A DNA stretch of 64,000 bases, from assembly GCF_005925345.1 (NCBI RefSeq), contig NZ_SSHJ01000003.1:265792-329791 (forward strand), in the 5' to 3' direction. The number at the start of each line of letters is the position of its first letter. Position 1 is the first letter of the stretch. The position numbers and the translations under genes were made by a program. The notes beneath the pieces are model-generated. The model was not told the DNA's origin. It saw only the letters and a list, made by a program, of their open reading frames with translations, and did no database searches. This document shows positions 9,196-17,175 of the stretch, one piece after another. The DNA is from Pedobacter ureilyticus (lineage in GTDB: Bacteria; Bacteroidota; Bacteroidia; Sphingobacteriales; Sphingobacteriaceae).

Positions 9196-9247
9196 TTATA
9201 GTGTGTTCTGTGAAGTAGCTTTTGTACTTGGTCTACAATTTGTAAAT
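9130..9247 (+). repeat. Copy 1 of a ~120-bp direct repeat: 3' end of the transpeptidase gene plus flank
   Basis: From the codons for QFRPDVYEYDPILWQAIKRYM through the stop and about 50 bases beyond, the sequence recurs at 10520-10640 with scattered substitutions (for example DVYEYDP becomes DVYNYDP). The two copies bracket the toxin/immunity debris. A tandem duplication, or insertion with partial duplication, is the simplest reading. Confidence 0.75.
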
Positions 9248-9400
9248 CATTTTTCTTGTCTGTTTTAAGTGTTCTCTTTTTCAGCGGTCACTTAAATTCT
9301 GAGAGAAATCGAAGACTTTGTCTGGAAATAAAGCAGTCGCAATAGAAATAAAGAACCTATGGGGGACTTGATAGAAATAGCGTATTTATGTTAAGAATAG

Positions 9401-9460
9401 GGAAAAAATATGGAAGGGGAAATGATTTTGTACACACCACAGGCGTGCGCCAGCATGGGG
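9401..9460 (+). repeat. Copy 1 of a 60-bp direct repeat in the toxin island
   Basis: Bases 9401-9460 match 10461-10520 at most positions (both contain TTTTG, CACACC/GCC ACAGGCG and CCAGCATGGG). A third, inverted relative lies at about 10425-10457. Translated in one frame, copy 1 reads like a Rhs or RHS-type tail (GKKYGRGNDFVHTTGVRQHGAN), suggesting that these are shreds of a polymorphic-toxin gene. 9250-9548 otherwise holds no intact gene. Confidence 0.55.
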
Positions 9461-9548
9461 CCAACATAGGCTTTAAGAGAGATTTAAGTGATCCTTTGGA
9501 ATACCTAAACTAGGGGGGCGATGCAAATCGCTTAAGCCAGAATGGGGG

Positions 9549-10112
9549 TCATAATGAAACTTTCTTGAATTTAATACCCTTTATATGTTTCTCTTCCATC
9601 TTCTGTTTTAATTTTTCACTTATTATAATTGCTACATCATATTTTTTAATTCTAAAAAAATGTTCGCCTTGTATTTTTTCAGGATCTATCATAAGCTTGT
9701 ATATAGTTTTATACTCCCCAGCTTTATCCGGCCTAACTGAATCATCTTCTTTCCACTTGTCAAAAAGAGATTTACTTTCGTCGACACAGTCAACCCCTTT
9801 TTTGGTAACAGCTAAATAATAACTATCGATGATTAAATTGCCGTTAATTTTAATAGGTATAAATTGTATTTCTTCTGGAGATAGCAATTCTTTAACCTTT
9901 TCATTGACAACCAACAAATCAAAATCACAAAATGTAAAATCAATGGGAGTTCTCCCCTTTTTAACATCAACCCATAAATCTTCGTGAGAAACTTCAACAT
10001 CTCCTATACCCACATATTTCCAAATGTCAATTTCATTACCTGATGATACTTTACCTAAATACCATCTATCTGGTATAGATTCAAAATCGTCCAATATTCT
10101 ATAGTAATTCAT
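9549..10112 (-). CDS. Immunity protein, Imm11/DUF1629-like
   Basis: 187 residues, soluble. The start MNYYRILDD, the middle PIDFTFCDFDLLVVNEKVKELL and the end HFFRIKKYDVAIIISEKLKQKMEEKHIKGIKFKKVSL follow the pattern I know for the Imm11 (DUF1629) family. In that family a central region describes the substrate and a C-terminal block reads [IF]FR..+...IIVSE.L+..+....+.G..F. Imm11 proteins neutralise toxins of polymorphic secretion systems, often AHH-type nucleases. A broken AHH-like reading frame lies directly upstream on the same strand. It is now probably an orphan immunity gene. Family assignment is by pattern only. Confidence 0.62.
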   Translation of the reverse strand: MNYYRILDDFESIPDRWYLGKVSSGNEIDIWKYVGIGDVEVSHEDLWVDVKKGRTPIDFTFCDFDLLVVNEKVKELLSPEEIQFIPIKINGNLIIDSYYLAVTKKGVDCVDESKSLFDKWKEDDSVRPDKAGEYKTIYKLMIDPEKIQGEHFFRIKKYDVAIIISEKLKQKMEEKHIKGIKFKKVSL

Positions 10113-10126
10113 TTATTTTTGTTTAG

Positions 10127-10425
10127 TCAACAACTTGTTTAGTTCCTTTAGTAGATACTTCCACGCTCAACTCCGAAAGCGTCCTCTCAAATGCCAAAGT
10201 ATATTCGCCACATCAAAGACCTCTATTAGCTTGTATCATTCTATCATAAACAGCTTGGTGGTATTCTTAAGAATGAGGCCCTTTATGACCTAAAACTCTA
10301 ATTTTATTTAAAGCGTCATCTAATTTATAACCTGCTTTTTCAAACAATGGTACAAACTTTTCAGACCATTTCTCTCTTCTTATGAGATTTTTATTGTAAA
10401 AATGTGATGCGTTGGCCCTTCAAGC
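10127..10425 (-). pseudogene. Remnant of an AHH-like polymorphic nuclease toxin C-terminus
   Basis: On the minus strand, just upstream of the immunity gene, one frame reads RANASHFYNKNLIRREKWSE, then KFVPLFEKAGYKLDDAL, then RVLGHKGPHS, a TAA stop, EYHQAVYDRMIQANRGL, a TGA stop, and about 30 more codons to a final stop at about 10127. The pieces LFEKAGYKLDD, GHKGPH and EYHQAVYDRM are the layout of the AHH (HNH/Endo VII-like) toxin domain; the leading AHH motif itself is altered (ASH). Two in-frame stops and no start make it a pseudogene. The toxin followed by an Imm11 gene is the usual order in such loci. Confidence 0.62.
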
Positions 10426-10426
10426 C

Positions 10427-10520
10427 CCATGCTGGCGCACGCGTGCCGCGTGTGCATATTTAGCAAAATATAGAAAGGAAAATGGTTTTGCACACGCCAC
10501 AGGCGTTAGCCAGCATGGGC
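10427..10520. repeat. Inverted pair and copy 2 of the 60-bp repeat
   Basis: CCCATGCTGGC...GTGTGC at about 10427-10455 is an inverted, imperfect copy of bases 10490-10520, separated by an A/T-rich loop, so the pair can form a large hairpin. The right arm is copy 2 of the 60-bp direct repeat (10461-10520) and joins directly, without a gap, to the duplicated transpeptidase tail. This junction marks a recombination point. Confidence 0.55.
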
Positions 10521-10640
10521 AATTTAAACTAGATGTGTATAACTACGACCCAATTTTGTGGCAGGCGATTAAACGCTACATGTAATTATAGTTTTGTTCT
10601 GTGAAGTGTACCTTTTGTACTCGGTCTACAATTTGTAAAT
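10520..10640 (+). pseudogene. Copy 2 of the transpeptidase gene 3' end (fragment)
   Basis: A 3' fragment of the L,D-transpeptidase gene: QFKLDVYNYDPILWQAIKRYM, stop, and about 50 bases of matching downstream flank. No catalytic domain precedes it; the preceding bases are toxin-island repeat. Substitutions spread along the copy show it is not a very recent duplication. 10640-10722 holds only the start region of lgt. Confidence 0.72.
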
Positions 10641-10722
10641 AAGCCAGTGAAGCTTTAAAAACCTACCAAAAAAGACCGAAAGAATGGCCGAATTTTCTAT
10701 ATTCGCCTAAACTTTTTAATGT

Positions 10723-11877
10723 ATGTTTCCAACCGTATCCCATTTTATTTCTTATTTGTTTGGCATTGAGGTGCCTTTGCCATTTAATACCTTCGGTGTA
10801 TTTGTGGCTTTGGCATTTGTGGCAGGTTATTGGGCTTTTACCCAAGAGTTAAAGCGTAAAGAGGCACTTGGTATTTTAAAGCCTGTAAAACACGTAACTA
10901 CCATTGGCGAACCTGCCTCTACTTGGGAATTAATCTCTAATGGCTTGTTTGGATTTTTAATTGGCTATAAGCTAATTTACGCATTGGTAAATTACAAAAT
11001 GTTTGTTGCCGATTCCCAAACCGTATTGCTATCTACAAAAGGAAATTTATTGGGAGGCTTAGGTTTAGCCGCATTATTTGTGTACTGGTCTTACAAAGAA
11101 AAGCAAAAAACAAAACTCCCTACGCCTAAAAAAGTAGAAGTTACCGTTCGCCCGCACGAGCTGATGAGTAGCATGATAGTTTGGGCGGCTGTGTGGGGCT
11201 TTTTAGGTGCTAAGATATTCGATAACTTAGAACATTGGGATACCTTTATCCAAGATCCAATTGGTGGTTTACTCTCATTTAGTGGTTTAACCTTTTACGG
11301 TGGTTTAATTTGTGGTGGGGCAGCGGTACTATATATTGCCAACAAAAACGGAATTAAGCCGCTACACATGTTAGATGTGGGCGGGCCAGGCATGATGTTG
11401 GCTTACGGCGTGGGTCGTATTGGCTGCCATTTATCTGGTGATGGCGACTGGGGAATTGACAACTTGAACCCAAAACCATTTAACTGGCTGCCAGATTGGT
11501 TGTGGGCTTATACCTACCCAAATAACGTTGCTGGCGAGGGCAATCCGATACCAGGTTGCGTAGGTAGGTTTTGTAACGAATTGCCAAATCCTGTTTACCC
11601 AACGCCAATTTATGAAGTGATTGCAGCCCTTTTAATTTTTTGGTTTCTGTGGAAAATTAGAACCAAAATCAATATTCCGGGTATGATGTTTGGTATCTAT
11701 CTGATGTTTAGCGGTGTAGAACGTTTCTTGGTAGAGTTAATTAGAGTAAATTCTAAATATACAGTTGCAGGTATTTCTTTTACCCAGGCAGAACTTATTT
11801 CGTTAATACTTTTTGTTGCTGGCGCATTGTTGGTAGGCAACGCCCTAAAAAACAAAGATAAACTTGCAAGCTATTAA
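10723..11877 (+). CDS. lgt: Prolipoprotein diacylglyceryl transferase
   Basis: 384 residues with about seven hydrophobic segments, longer than the E. coli enzyme (291). The Lgt signature is clear: GLTFYGGLICG, then YGVGRIGCHLSGDGDWG (essential Arg-Ile-Gly-Cys core), then a C-terminal GVERFLVELIRVN. It moves diacylglycerol from phosphatidylglycerol to the lipobox Cys of prolipoproteins, the first step of lipoprotein maturation. The extra length is in the N-terminal half (residues 40-140), which is usual in Bacteroidetes relatives. It is followed after 3 bases by an inositol-monophosphatase gene, probably in one transcript. Confidence 0.9.
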   Translation: MFPTVSHFISYLFGIEVPLPFNTFGVFVALAFVAGYWAFTQELKRKEALGILKPVKHVTTIGEPASTWELISNGLFGFLIGYKLIYALVNYKMFVADSQTVLLSTKGNLLGGLGLAALFVYWSYKEKQKTKLPTPKKVEVTVRPHELMSSMIVWAAVWGFLGAKIFDNLEHWDTFIQDPIGGLLSFSGLTFYGGLICGGAAVLYIANKNGIKPLHMLDVGGPGMMLAYGVGRIGCHLSGDGDWGIDNLNPKPFNWLPDWLWAYTYPNNVAGEGNPIPGCVGRFCNELPNPVYPTPIYEVIAALLIFWFLWKIRTKINIPGMMFGIYLMFSGVERFLVELIRVNSKYTVAGISFTQAELISLILFVAGALLVGNALKNKDKLASY

Positions 11878-11880
11878 GCC

Positions 11881-12675
11881 ATGGATTTAGAATTATTGTG
11901 TAATAAAGTAGTTGCCATTGCCAGGCTTACGGGTAATTTCATTAGAAAAGAATCCTTAGCTTTCGAAAGTAGTTCGATAGAGTATAAAGGTTTAAACGAC
12001 TTGGTTTCTTACGTAGATAAAACTGCCGAAAGACAATTAGTGAAGAACCTGAAAAAAGTATTACCAGAGGCTGGTTTCATTACAGAAGAAGATGAAACTG
12101 AGAACACCTACGATCGACCCTTTACTTGGATCATCGACCCCTTAGATGGTACCACAAATTTCATCCATGGCATTCCCACTTTTTCCATCAGTATTGCTTT
12201 GTATGAAGGGAAAGAACCTATATTGGGCGTAGTTTACGAAATTAATAGGGGAGAAATGTTCTATTCTTACAAAGGTGCCCCTGCTTATTTGAACAATAAA
12301 GAAATAAGGGTTTCTAAAGCAACAGATTTATCGCAATGCTTGTTGGCTACTGGTTTTCCATACTATCAATTTGATAAACAGCCGCAGTACATTAAACTGT
12401 TTACCGAAATGATGCAGAAATGCCATGGCCTACGTAGAATTGGTTCTGCGGCGGTAGATTTGGCTTATGTAGCTTGTGGTAGGTTCGATGCCTATTTTGA
12501 GTATAACCTTAACTCTTACGATATGGCTGCTGGAGCATTTTTGGTAAAACAGGCGGGGGGCACGCTGCTTAATTTTTCTGGTGGCGACGAATACTTAGAA
12601 ACCAGGGAAATTGTGGCCACTAACGGTTTAATTACGCAAGAGATTTTAGATACCATTAAGAAGCATTTTGAATAA
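11881..12675 (+). CDS. suhB: Inositol monophosphatase family protein
   Basis: 264 residues. Metal-binding motifs of the FIG/IMPase superfamily are present: EEDE (near 75), WIIDPLDGTTNFIHGIP (near 85-100) and the C-terminal SYDMAAGAFLVKQAGG. Members dephosphorylate inositol-1-phosphate or related sugar phosphates such as 3'-phosphoadenosine 5'-phosphate; the exact substrate cannot be told from sequence. It starts three bases after lgt ends. The symbol follows the closest known family name and is tentative. Confidence 0.85.
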   Translation: MDLELLCNKVVAIARLTGNFIRKESLAFESSSIEYKGLNDLVSYVDKTAERQLVKNLKKVLPEAGFITEEDETENTYDRPFTWIIDPLDGTTNFIHGIPTFSISIALYEGKEPILGVVYEINRGEMFYSYKGAPAYLNNKEIRVSKATDLSQCLLATGFPYYQFDKQPQYIKLFTEMMQKCHGLRRIGSAAVDLAYVACGRFDAYFEYNLNSYDMAAGAFLVKQAGGTLLNFSGGDEYLETREIVATNGLITQEILDTIKKHFE

Positions 12676-12689
12676 ATACGATGAAACTT

Positions 12690-12716
12690 GCTAAATCTTG
12701 TTTAAAAAGATTTAGC
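12690..12716 (+). terminator. Hairpin after the lgt-suhB pair
   Basis: A perfect 10-bp stem (GCTAAATCTT at 12690-12699 with AAGATTTAGC at 12707-12716) and a 7-base loop, 14 bases after the suhB stop. The tract after it (TAAAAATG) is A-rich, not T-rich, so on its own it is a poor rho-independent terminator on the plus strand. Confidence 0.45.
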
Positions 12717-12740
12717 TAAAAATGATACCCATTAAACAAA

Positions 12741-12896
12741 AAAGAGGCTGTCTCAAAAGTCGCTCGTCATCTCGAACGTTAGAGAGAGATCTGCTTCAGA
12801 AGTGCTTCTGAAAGAGATTTAACTTCGTTGATTTTCAATTCTCCTCCTTTGATCGTCGAAATGACGGCATTATTTTACTTTTGAGACAGCCTCTTT
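12741..12896. repeat. 156-bp palindromic element with perfect 20-bp ends
   Basis: AAAGAGGCTGTCTCAAAAGT at 12741-12760 is perfectly complementary to 12877-12896. Inside lie family A ends (CGTCATCTCGAACG and CGTCGAAATGACG) and a small inverted AGAAGTGCTTCT. It sits between the convergent suhB and rnpB and would end both transcripts (T-run on either side). The build - perfect long ends around a second palindrome - suggests a non-autonomous mobile element or a bidirectional terminator. Confidence 0.75.
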
Positions 12897-12907
12897 AATG
12901 TTTTTAA

Positions 12908-13291
12908 AAAATGCAAACCTATAAGCCGGGTTCTGTATCCTTTAACAAGGCTTCTATCATTAATCTACTGTAAGCGTTGCCGCTTACCTCTAACGACCTA
13001 CCCACTAACATCGGACGAGCAGCCCTTTATCCCGATAACTATCGGGACGTTAGCCTATTTGGTCTTTCAACTCCCGGGGTTTACCAACCTTGCTATCGCT
13101 AACAAAGCTCGTGAGCTCTTACCTCACGTTTTCACCCTTACCCCAACGTAAATTGTGGCGGTATATTCTCTGTGGCACTTTCCGTGGCTCAGGTTTTCAA
13201 TCCTAAACCCCTTCCCGTTAGGAAGCGAGATGCTCTACGTTGCCCGGACTTTCCTCTCCAATTTTACATCGGAGCGATAGAACAGTTTGCA
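12908..13291 (-). ncRNA. rnpB: RNase P RNA
   Basis: The minus strand shows the conserved core of bacterial RNase P RNA: GAGGAAAGTCCGGGC near the 5' end, ACAGAGAATATACCGCC in the middle (helix P4 region), GGTAAGGGTGAAA, and near the 3' end the CAGAACCCGGCTTATAGG that closes P4 and P1. Size (about 384 nt) and order fit type A RNA. A -7 box TACCTTTG (complement of 13298-13305) would start transcription at about 13291. The ends are estimated to within a few bases. It trims the 5' leader from tRNA precursors. Confidence 0.93.
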
Positions 13292-13360
13292 TTGGCACAA
13301 AGGTAACATTTTAATTCTGTGTAGCTTTTAGAAAAGCAATTTCCTGAGCTATTTTTAACG

Positions 13361-13545
13361 ATAGTCCCGTTATCCGCTTTATCCCGACCTTGCGTCGGGA
13401 TGCTCGCTGCTACCGGGTTTAGTATGCAAAACCTGTACGCTTGGCAAAATTGCCCGGTGTGCTTAGCAAAGGCCTTGCGTTTTAAACGGGATAGCAGCGG
13501 CAGCTCCCGATTTTATCGGGACTACAGCGTATAGCCCGACTTAAA
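13361..13545. repeat. Family B intergenic repeat block
   Basis: Between rnpB and the next gene (13292-13695) no gene is seen. 13381-13401 is an 8-bp hairpin (ATCCCGAC with GTCGGGAT); 13505-13521 another (TCCCGAT with ATCGGGA). The left part (TATCCGCTTT...CTCGCTGCTACCGGGTTTA) and the right part (TTTAAACGGGATAGCAGCGG...) are inverted versions of each other, so the block is one large palindrome. A related block lies at 2372-2445 in the his operon. Confidence 0.5.
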
Positions 13546-13695
13546 AGAATAGTAGTAATGGCATTGCTTTTCAAATAGCTAATATTGGGCATAGCTAAAA
13601 TTTACACTTTATGCTTTATGCTTTCAGCTAGTTTAGAAACAAACCAAATTAAAAGGCGCATTCGGCGGTTTAACCTATTTTAGTAATTTTGCAAC

Positions 13696-15009
13696 ATGCA
13701 ACAAGAAATCATCGATATTAAGCGAAAGGCGCTCAAAATAAACTTGAACCCCAAAATCTACGGCACATTTGCAGAAATTGGCGCCGGACAAGAAGTTTCG
13801 AGGGCATTCTTTAACGTAGGTGCCGCATCTGGAACGGTTGCAAAAACTATATCAGCCTATGATATGACCTTTAGCGACGAAATTTACGGTGCCGAAGAAT
13901 CGGGACGTTACGTAAGTCAGAACCGTTTGTTAAAGATGCTTGACCACGAGTACTCGTTGCTGATTGAACGGTTAAAAGGAGATAAACACGAAGACAAAAC
14001 CTTTTTTGCGTTTGCCAATACGGTAACTACGCTAAACTACACTCGTACCAATGATCCCCACGGTTGGGTGGGTTTGCGTTTTCAAAGCGAGCCGGGCGGT
14101 TTACCTAATGAAATTTATTTTCACGTACGTTTGTTAGACACCGATGTACAGATGCAACAGCGTGTGTTGGGTATGATTGGTGTGAACCTCGTTTACGCAG
14201 CTTTTTACTATGCTAACGATCCCAAAAAGATGATCGAATCTTTGGTAGATAACTTAAATGTGGGTTCGGTAGAGATAGATTTAATTTCTGTTCAAGGTCC
14301 TGATTTTAAGGATATCAACAATCTGCTATTAAATTTATACTTAATTATTAAAGATTTCTCTACAGCTGCTATTTTCGATTCTGATTCGCATCCTCGCCAA
14401 GCTAAAGATTTGCTTTATAAAAAGGATGTAATGATTTTACGTACCAAATACGGTCAAAAATCTAATCCCAACTTTAATTTATTCAATAAAGCAGCAGACC
14501 AATTTCAACTGGTGAATAAAGTGGAAGACAGCAACCTTATTGTAATGATTGAGGTTTTGATTACCAACGTATTAACGGCAGCACAAGAAACACCTGATGA
14601 TATTGATCTGGAAGTAGTGGCAAAAAGGGCAGAAGAGATGTGTAAAACGGGCAACTTTGTTATTGTTTCTAACTTTACACGTAAAAATAGGCTGGCAAAA
14701 TATTTAGACAGGTGTAGGCCAAAAAGTGTGGGCATGTCTACCAACATTAACAACTTAAAATTTGTATTTAATTCGGCTAATTTTGGCGACAATTACACGG
14801 GCCACTTGTTAAGTTATGTAAATGATATGTTCAGCAGAAATGTAAGGTTGTTTGCGTATCCTTTCTTAGATAAAAAATCGAATACGGTAATTAATACTAA
14901 AAATATGCCGGTATCGCCAGAAGCAAAACCACTGTTCGATTTCTTGATTTTAAACGGCTACATTACCGATATTGAGCACTATAACGAAGGCGAAGTAAAA
15001 ACGGTTTAA
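13696..15009 (+). CDS. Conserved protein of unknown function (Bacteroidetes)
   Basis: 437 residues, no signal peptide or membrane segment. Its N-terminus (NPKIYGTFAEIGAGQEVSRAFFNVGAASGTVAKTISAYDM) and HGWVGLRFQ are of a family I remember as widely conserved in Bacteroidetes and annotated inconsistently (as TonB receptor or nicotinate-nucleotide adenylyltransferase). Nothing in the sequence supports those names: there is no receptor barrel and no nucleotidyltransferase HxGH motif. A -7 box TAATTTTG lies four bases before the ATG, so the mRNA may be nearly leaderless. Its stop overlaps the start of rlmF, which suggests a cotranscribed role near RNA or ribosomes, an inference only. Confidence 0.72.
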   Translation: MQQEIIDIKRKALKINLNPKIYGTFAEIGAGQEVSRAFFNVGAASGTVAKTISAYDMTFSDEIYGAEESGRYVSQNRLLKMLDHEYSLLIERLKGDKHEDKTFFAFANTVTTLNYTRTNDPHGWVGLRFQSEPGGLPNEIYFHVRLLDTDVQMQQRVLGMIGVNLVYAAFYYANDPKKMIESLVDNLNVGSVEIDLISVQGPDFKDINNLLLNLYLIIKDFSTAAIFDSDSHPRQAKDLLYKKDVMILRTKYGQKSNPNFNLFNKAADQFQLVNKVEDSNLIVMIEVLITNVLTAAQETPDDIDLEVVAKRAEEMCKTGNFVIVSNFTRKNRLAKYLDRCRPKSVGMSTNINNLKFVFNSANFGDNYTGHLLSYVNDMFSRNVRLFAYPFLDKKSNTVINTKNMPVSPEAKPLFDFLILNGYITDIEHYNEGEVKTV

Positions 15010-15962
15010 TGGAAAAGAAACACAAGCCTGCCGAAAAAAGTAGCCTGCATGCTAGAAATAAGCATAAATCTCGCTACGATTTCGACGCTTTAAAACTTGC
15101 TTTACCCGAACTTGCTGAATTTGTAGCCGCTAATAAATATGGCGATGAGTCGATAGATTTTGCTAATCCGGAAGCAGTTAAAACCTTAAACAAGGCATTA
15201 CTAAAGTGTTTTTATCAAATTGATTTTTGGAATATTCCTGACGGTTATTTGTGCCCGCCGATACCGGGAAGGGCAGATTATATACATTACGCTGCCGATT
15301 TGCTGGCCTCTTGTAACGCTCAGAAAATTCCAACTGGTAAAAAAATAAAAGTGCTGGATGTTGGCGTAGGCGCAAACAGTGTGTATCCAATTATTGGTAG
15401 TCGAGAATATGGGTGGCAGTTTGTGGGCTCTGATATTGATAATTTGGCTGTAAAATGCGCAAAAAGTATAGTTGCGGCTAACGCTAACTTGGCGAAAAAT
15501 GTAGAGATCAGGTTGCAAACCGTAAAGAGTGAAGTTTTCAAAAACATAATCCGAAAAGAAGAGAAATTTGATTTGACCATTTGCAATCCTCCATTTCATA
15601 CATCGGCAGAAGAAGCAAATGCGGGCTCGCAACGTAAGAATAGAAACTTAGGCAACAAGAACTATGCAAATCCGGTACTCAATTTTGGTGGTAAAAATGC
15701 CGAACTGTGGACCAAAGGTGGCGAAGTAGCGTTTGTAGGTAAAATGATTGAAGAGAGTAAGCTGTTTAAAAATCAGTGTTTGTGGTTTACCAGTTTGGTG
15801 TCTAAAAGCGAAAATCTAGGTGCAATTTATGCCATGCTTAAAAGGACAGAAGCAGTTGAAGTGAGAACTAGCGAGATGACTACCGGAAATAAAATAACCA
15901 GAATTGTAGCTTGGACTTTTCTGGATACAGCACAACAAAATGCTTGGGTTAAGGCTTGGTAA
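15009..15962 (+). CDS. rlmF: 23S rRNA (adenine-1618-N6)-methyltransferase
   Basis: 317 residues, close to the E. coli RlmF (308). Its start overlaps the previous stop (TAATG). It has the SAM-binding motif VLDVGVGANSVYPIIG and the N6-adenine catalytic motif NPPFH (in FDLTICNPPFHTSAEEA). The RlmF-specific N-terminus (ARNKHKSRYDFDALKLALPEL) and PDGYLCPPIPGRADYIHY are clear. It would methylate A1618 of 23S rRNA. Confidence 0.92.
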   Translation: MEKKHKPAEKSSLHARNKHKSRYDFDALKLALPELAEFVAANKYGDESIDFANPEAVKTLNKALLKCFYQIDFWNIPDGYLCPPIPGRADYIHYAADLLASCNAQKIPTGKKIKVLDVGVGANSVYPIIGSREYGWQFVGSDIDNLAVKCAKSIVAANANLAKNVEIRLQTVKSEVFKNIIRKEEKFDLTICNPPFHTSAEEANAGSQRKNRNLGNKNYANPVLNFGGKNAELWTKGGEVAFVGKMIEESKLFKNQCLWFTSLVSKSENLGAIYAMLKRTEAVEVRTSEMTTGNKITRIVAWTFLDTAQQNAWVKAW

Positions 15963-15967
15963 TGGCT

Positions 15968-16411
15968 TTAGCTACCTTTACTATACAAGTCTTTAAAAAC
16001 AATTCCCATGTGCCTTTCTGGGTTTTCGATAGCCTTAAAGCCAAATTGTTCATACAAACCGTGTGCATCTAAAGTGGCTAAATGATAACGTCTTAAGCCT
16101 TGCAAATCTGCATGAAACAACATTAGCGACATCAGTTTTTTAGATAAGCCCAACCCTCTAAACTCTTCAGCTATGTAAACATCGCACAGATAGGCAAAAG
16201 TAGCGCTGTCTGTAACCCAACGGGCAAATCCAACTTGTTGTTTCGCTTTATAAATTCCAAAGCAGAGCGAGTTGTTTATAGATTTCTCTACTAATTCGTA
16301 AGAAATATTCTTTGCCCAATAAGATTGTGTACTTAAATAGTGATGTACTGCTTTAACGTCTACCAAATTGCGATCGTCTGAAAAGATAAAACCGTTTTCT
16401 TTGATTTCCAT
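15968..16411 (-). CDS. GNAT-family N-acetyltransferase
   Basis: 147 residues, a single GNAT fold. The acetyl-CoA-binding part is AYLCDVYIAEEFRGLGLSKKLM (motif A, Q/RxxGxG/A type), followed by HLATLDAHGLYEQFGFK and ENPERHMGI. The ending YEQFGFKAIENPERHMGI places it with small, general acetyltransferases whose substrate cannot be inferred. It converges with rlmF, the stop codons lying 6 bp apart. No operon partner. Confidence 0.85.
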   Translation of the reverse strand: MEIKENGFIFSDDRNLVDVKAVHHYLSTQSYWAKNISYELVEKSINNSLCFGIYKAKQQVGFARWVTDSATFAYLCDVYIAEEFRGLGLSKKLMSLMLFHADLQGLRRYHLATLDAHGLYEQFGFKAIENPERHMGIVFKDLYSKGS

Positions 16412-16500
16412 TTTTTAGAGTGGTCAGGTATCAGGAGTTAGGTGTCAGTTTTAGATTGGCCGTGAAACAATTAACCAATTTAACAATTCGGCAATTAACC

Positions 16501-16992
16501 TTAATTCCTCATATTAATGAACTGTAGCGGTTGTCCAAAATCTTCGCCTCTGCATAGCTGAATTACTTTTTGTAGATCATCAATGTTTTTGCTTTGCACC
16601 CGCACTTGGTCGTCCATCATAGAGGGTTGTACTTTAAGTTTGCTATCCTTAATTTTAGCAACAATTTTTTTAGCTGTTTCTCTATCTATTCCCTCCTTAA
16701 CCGTAACCTCTTTTCTAATCATATTGCCCGAAGCGATCGTTTCTTTGCCAAAATCTAAACTATTTGGGTCTAAATGTTGTTTCATCATTCTAGAGATGAT
16801 AGAATCGACTATCGCTTTTAAGCGCATATCATCTTCGGTAATGATAGTAATTAGGTTTGTCTTCTTGTCCAGTTCTATACTGCTTTTAGAAGTATTAAAG
16901 TCGTACCTGTTTAAAATCTCTTTTTTAGCATTATTGATGGCATTGTCTAGCGTTTGTGCATCTATTTTGCTTACTATATCGAAACTTGGCAT
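16501..16992 (-). CDS. yajQ: YajQ family nucleotide-binding protein
   Basis: 163 residues, the exact size of the YajQ (UPF0234) family. It starts MPSFDIVSKIDAQTLDNAINNAKKEI and ends with SKNIDDLQKVIQLCRGEDFGQPLQFINMRN, matching the family from end to end. Members bind nucleotides; some bind cyclic di-GMP and act with a transcription factor (known in Xanthomonas). In this organism the role is open. Confidence 0.93.
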   Translation of the reverse strand: MPSFDIVSKIDAQTLDNAINNAKKEILNRYDFNTSKSSIELDKKTNLITIITEDDMRLKAIVDSIISRMMKQHLDPNSLDFGKETIASGNMIRKEVTVKEGIDRETAKKIVAKIKDSKLKVQPSMMDDQVRVQSKNIDDLQKVIQLCRGEDFGQPLQFINMRN

Positions 16993-17175
16993 GAAATGGT
17001 GCTTTTATTGAAAAGAATTGATAAATTTAATTAATTACAAAAAAAGGTAAAAAATAGGTGAAACTATCATCATTTTTAAAATATACCTTAGTTCAATCAT
17101 AAAATCATGAGCTAACCTCCTTACAGCCTTAATAATATGAAATAGGGTTGTTGGTAGTTCATTAAACTTAAAATA

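Noticed and set aside
15201..15632. 143-codon minus-strand ORF inside rlmF
   Set aside because: Shadow of the rlmF gene in another frame; the translation has no family pattern.
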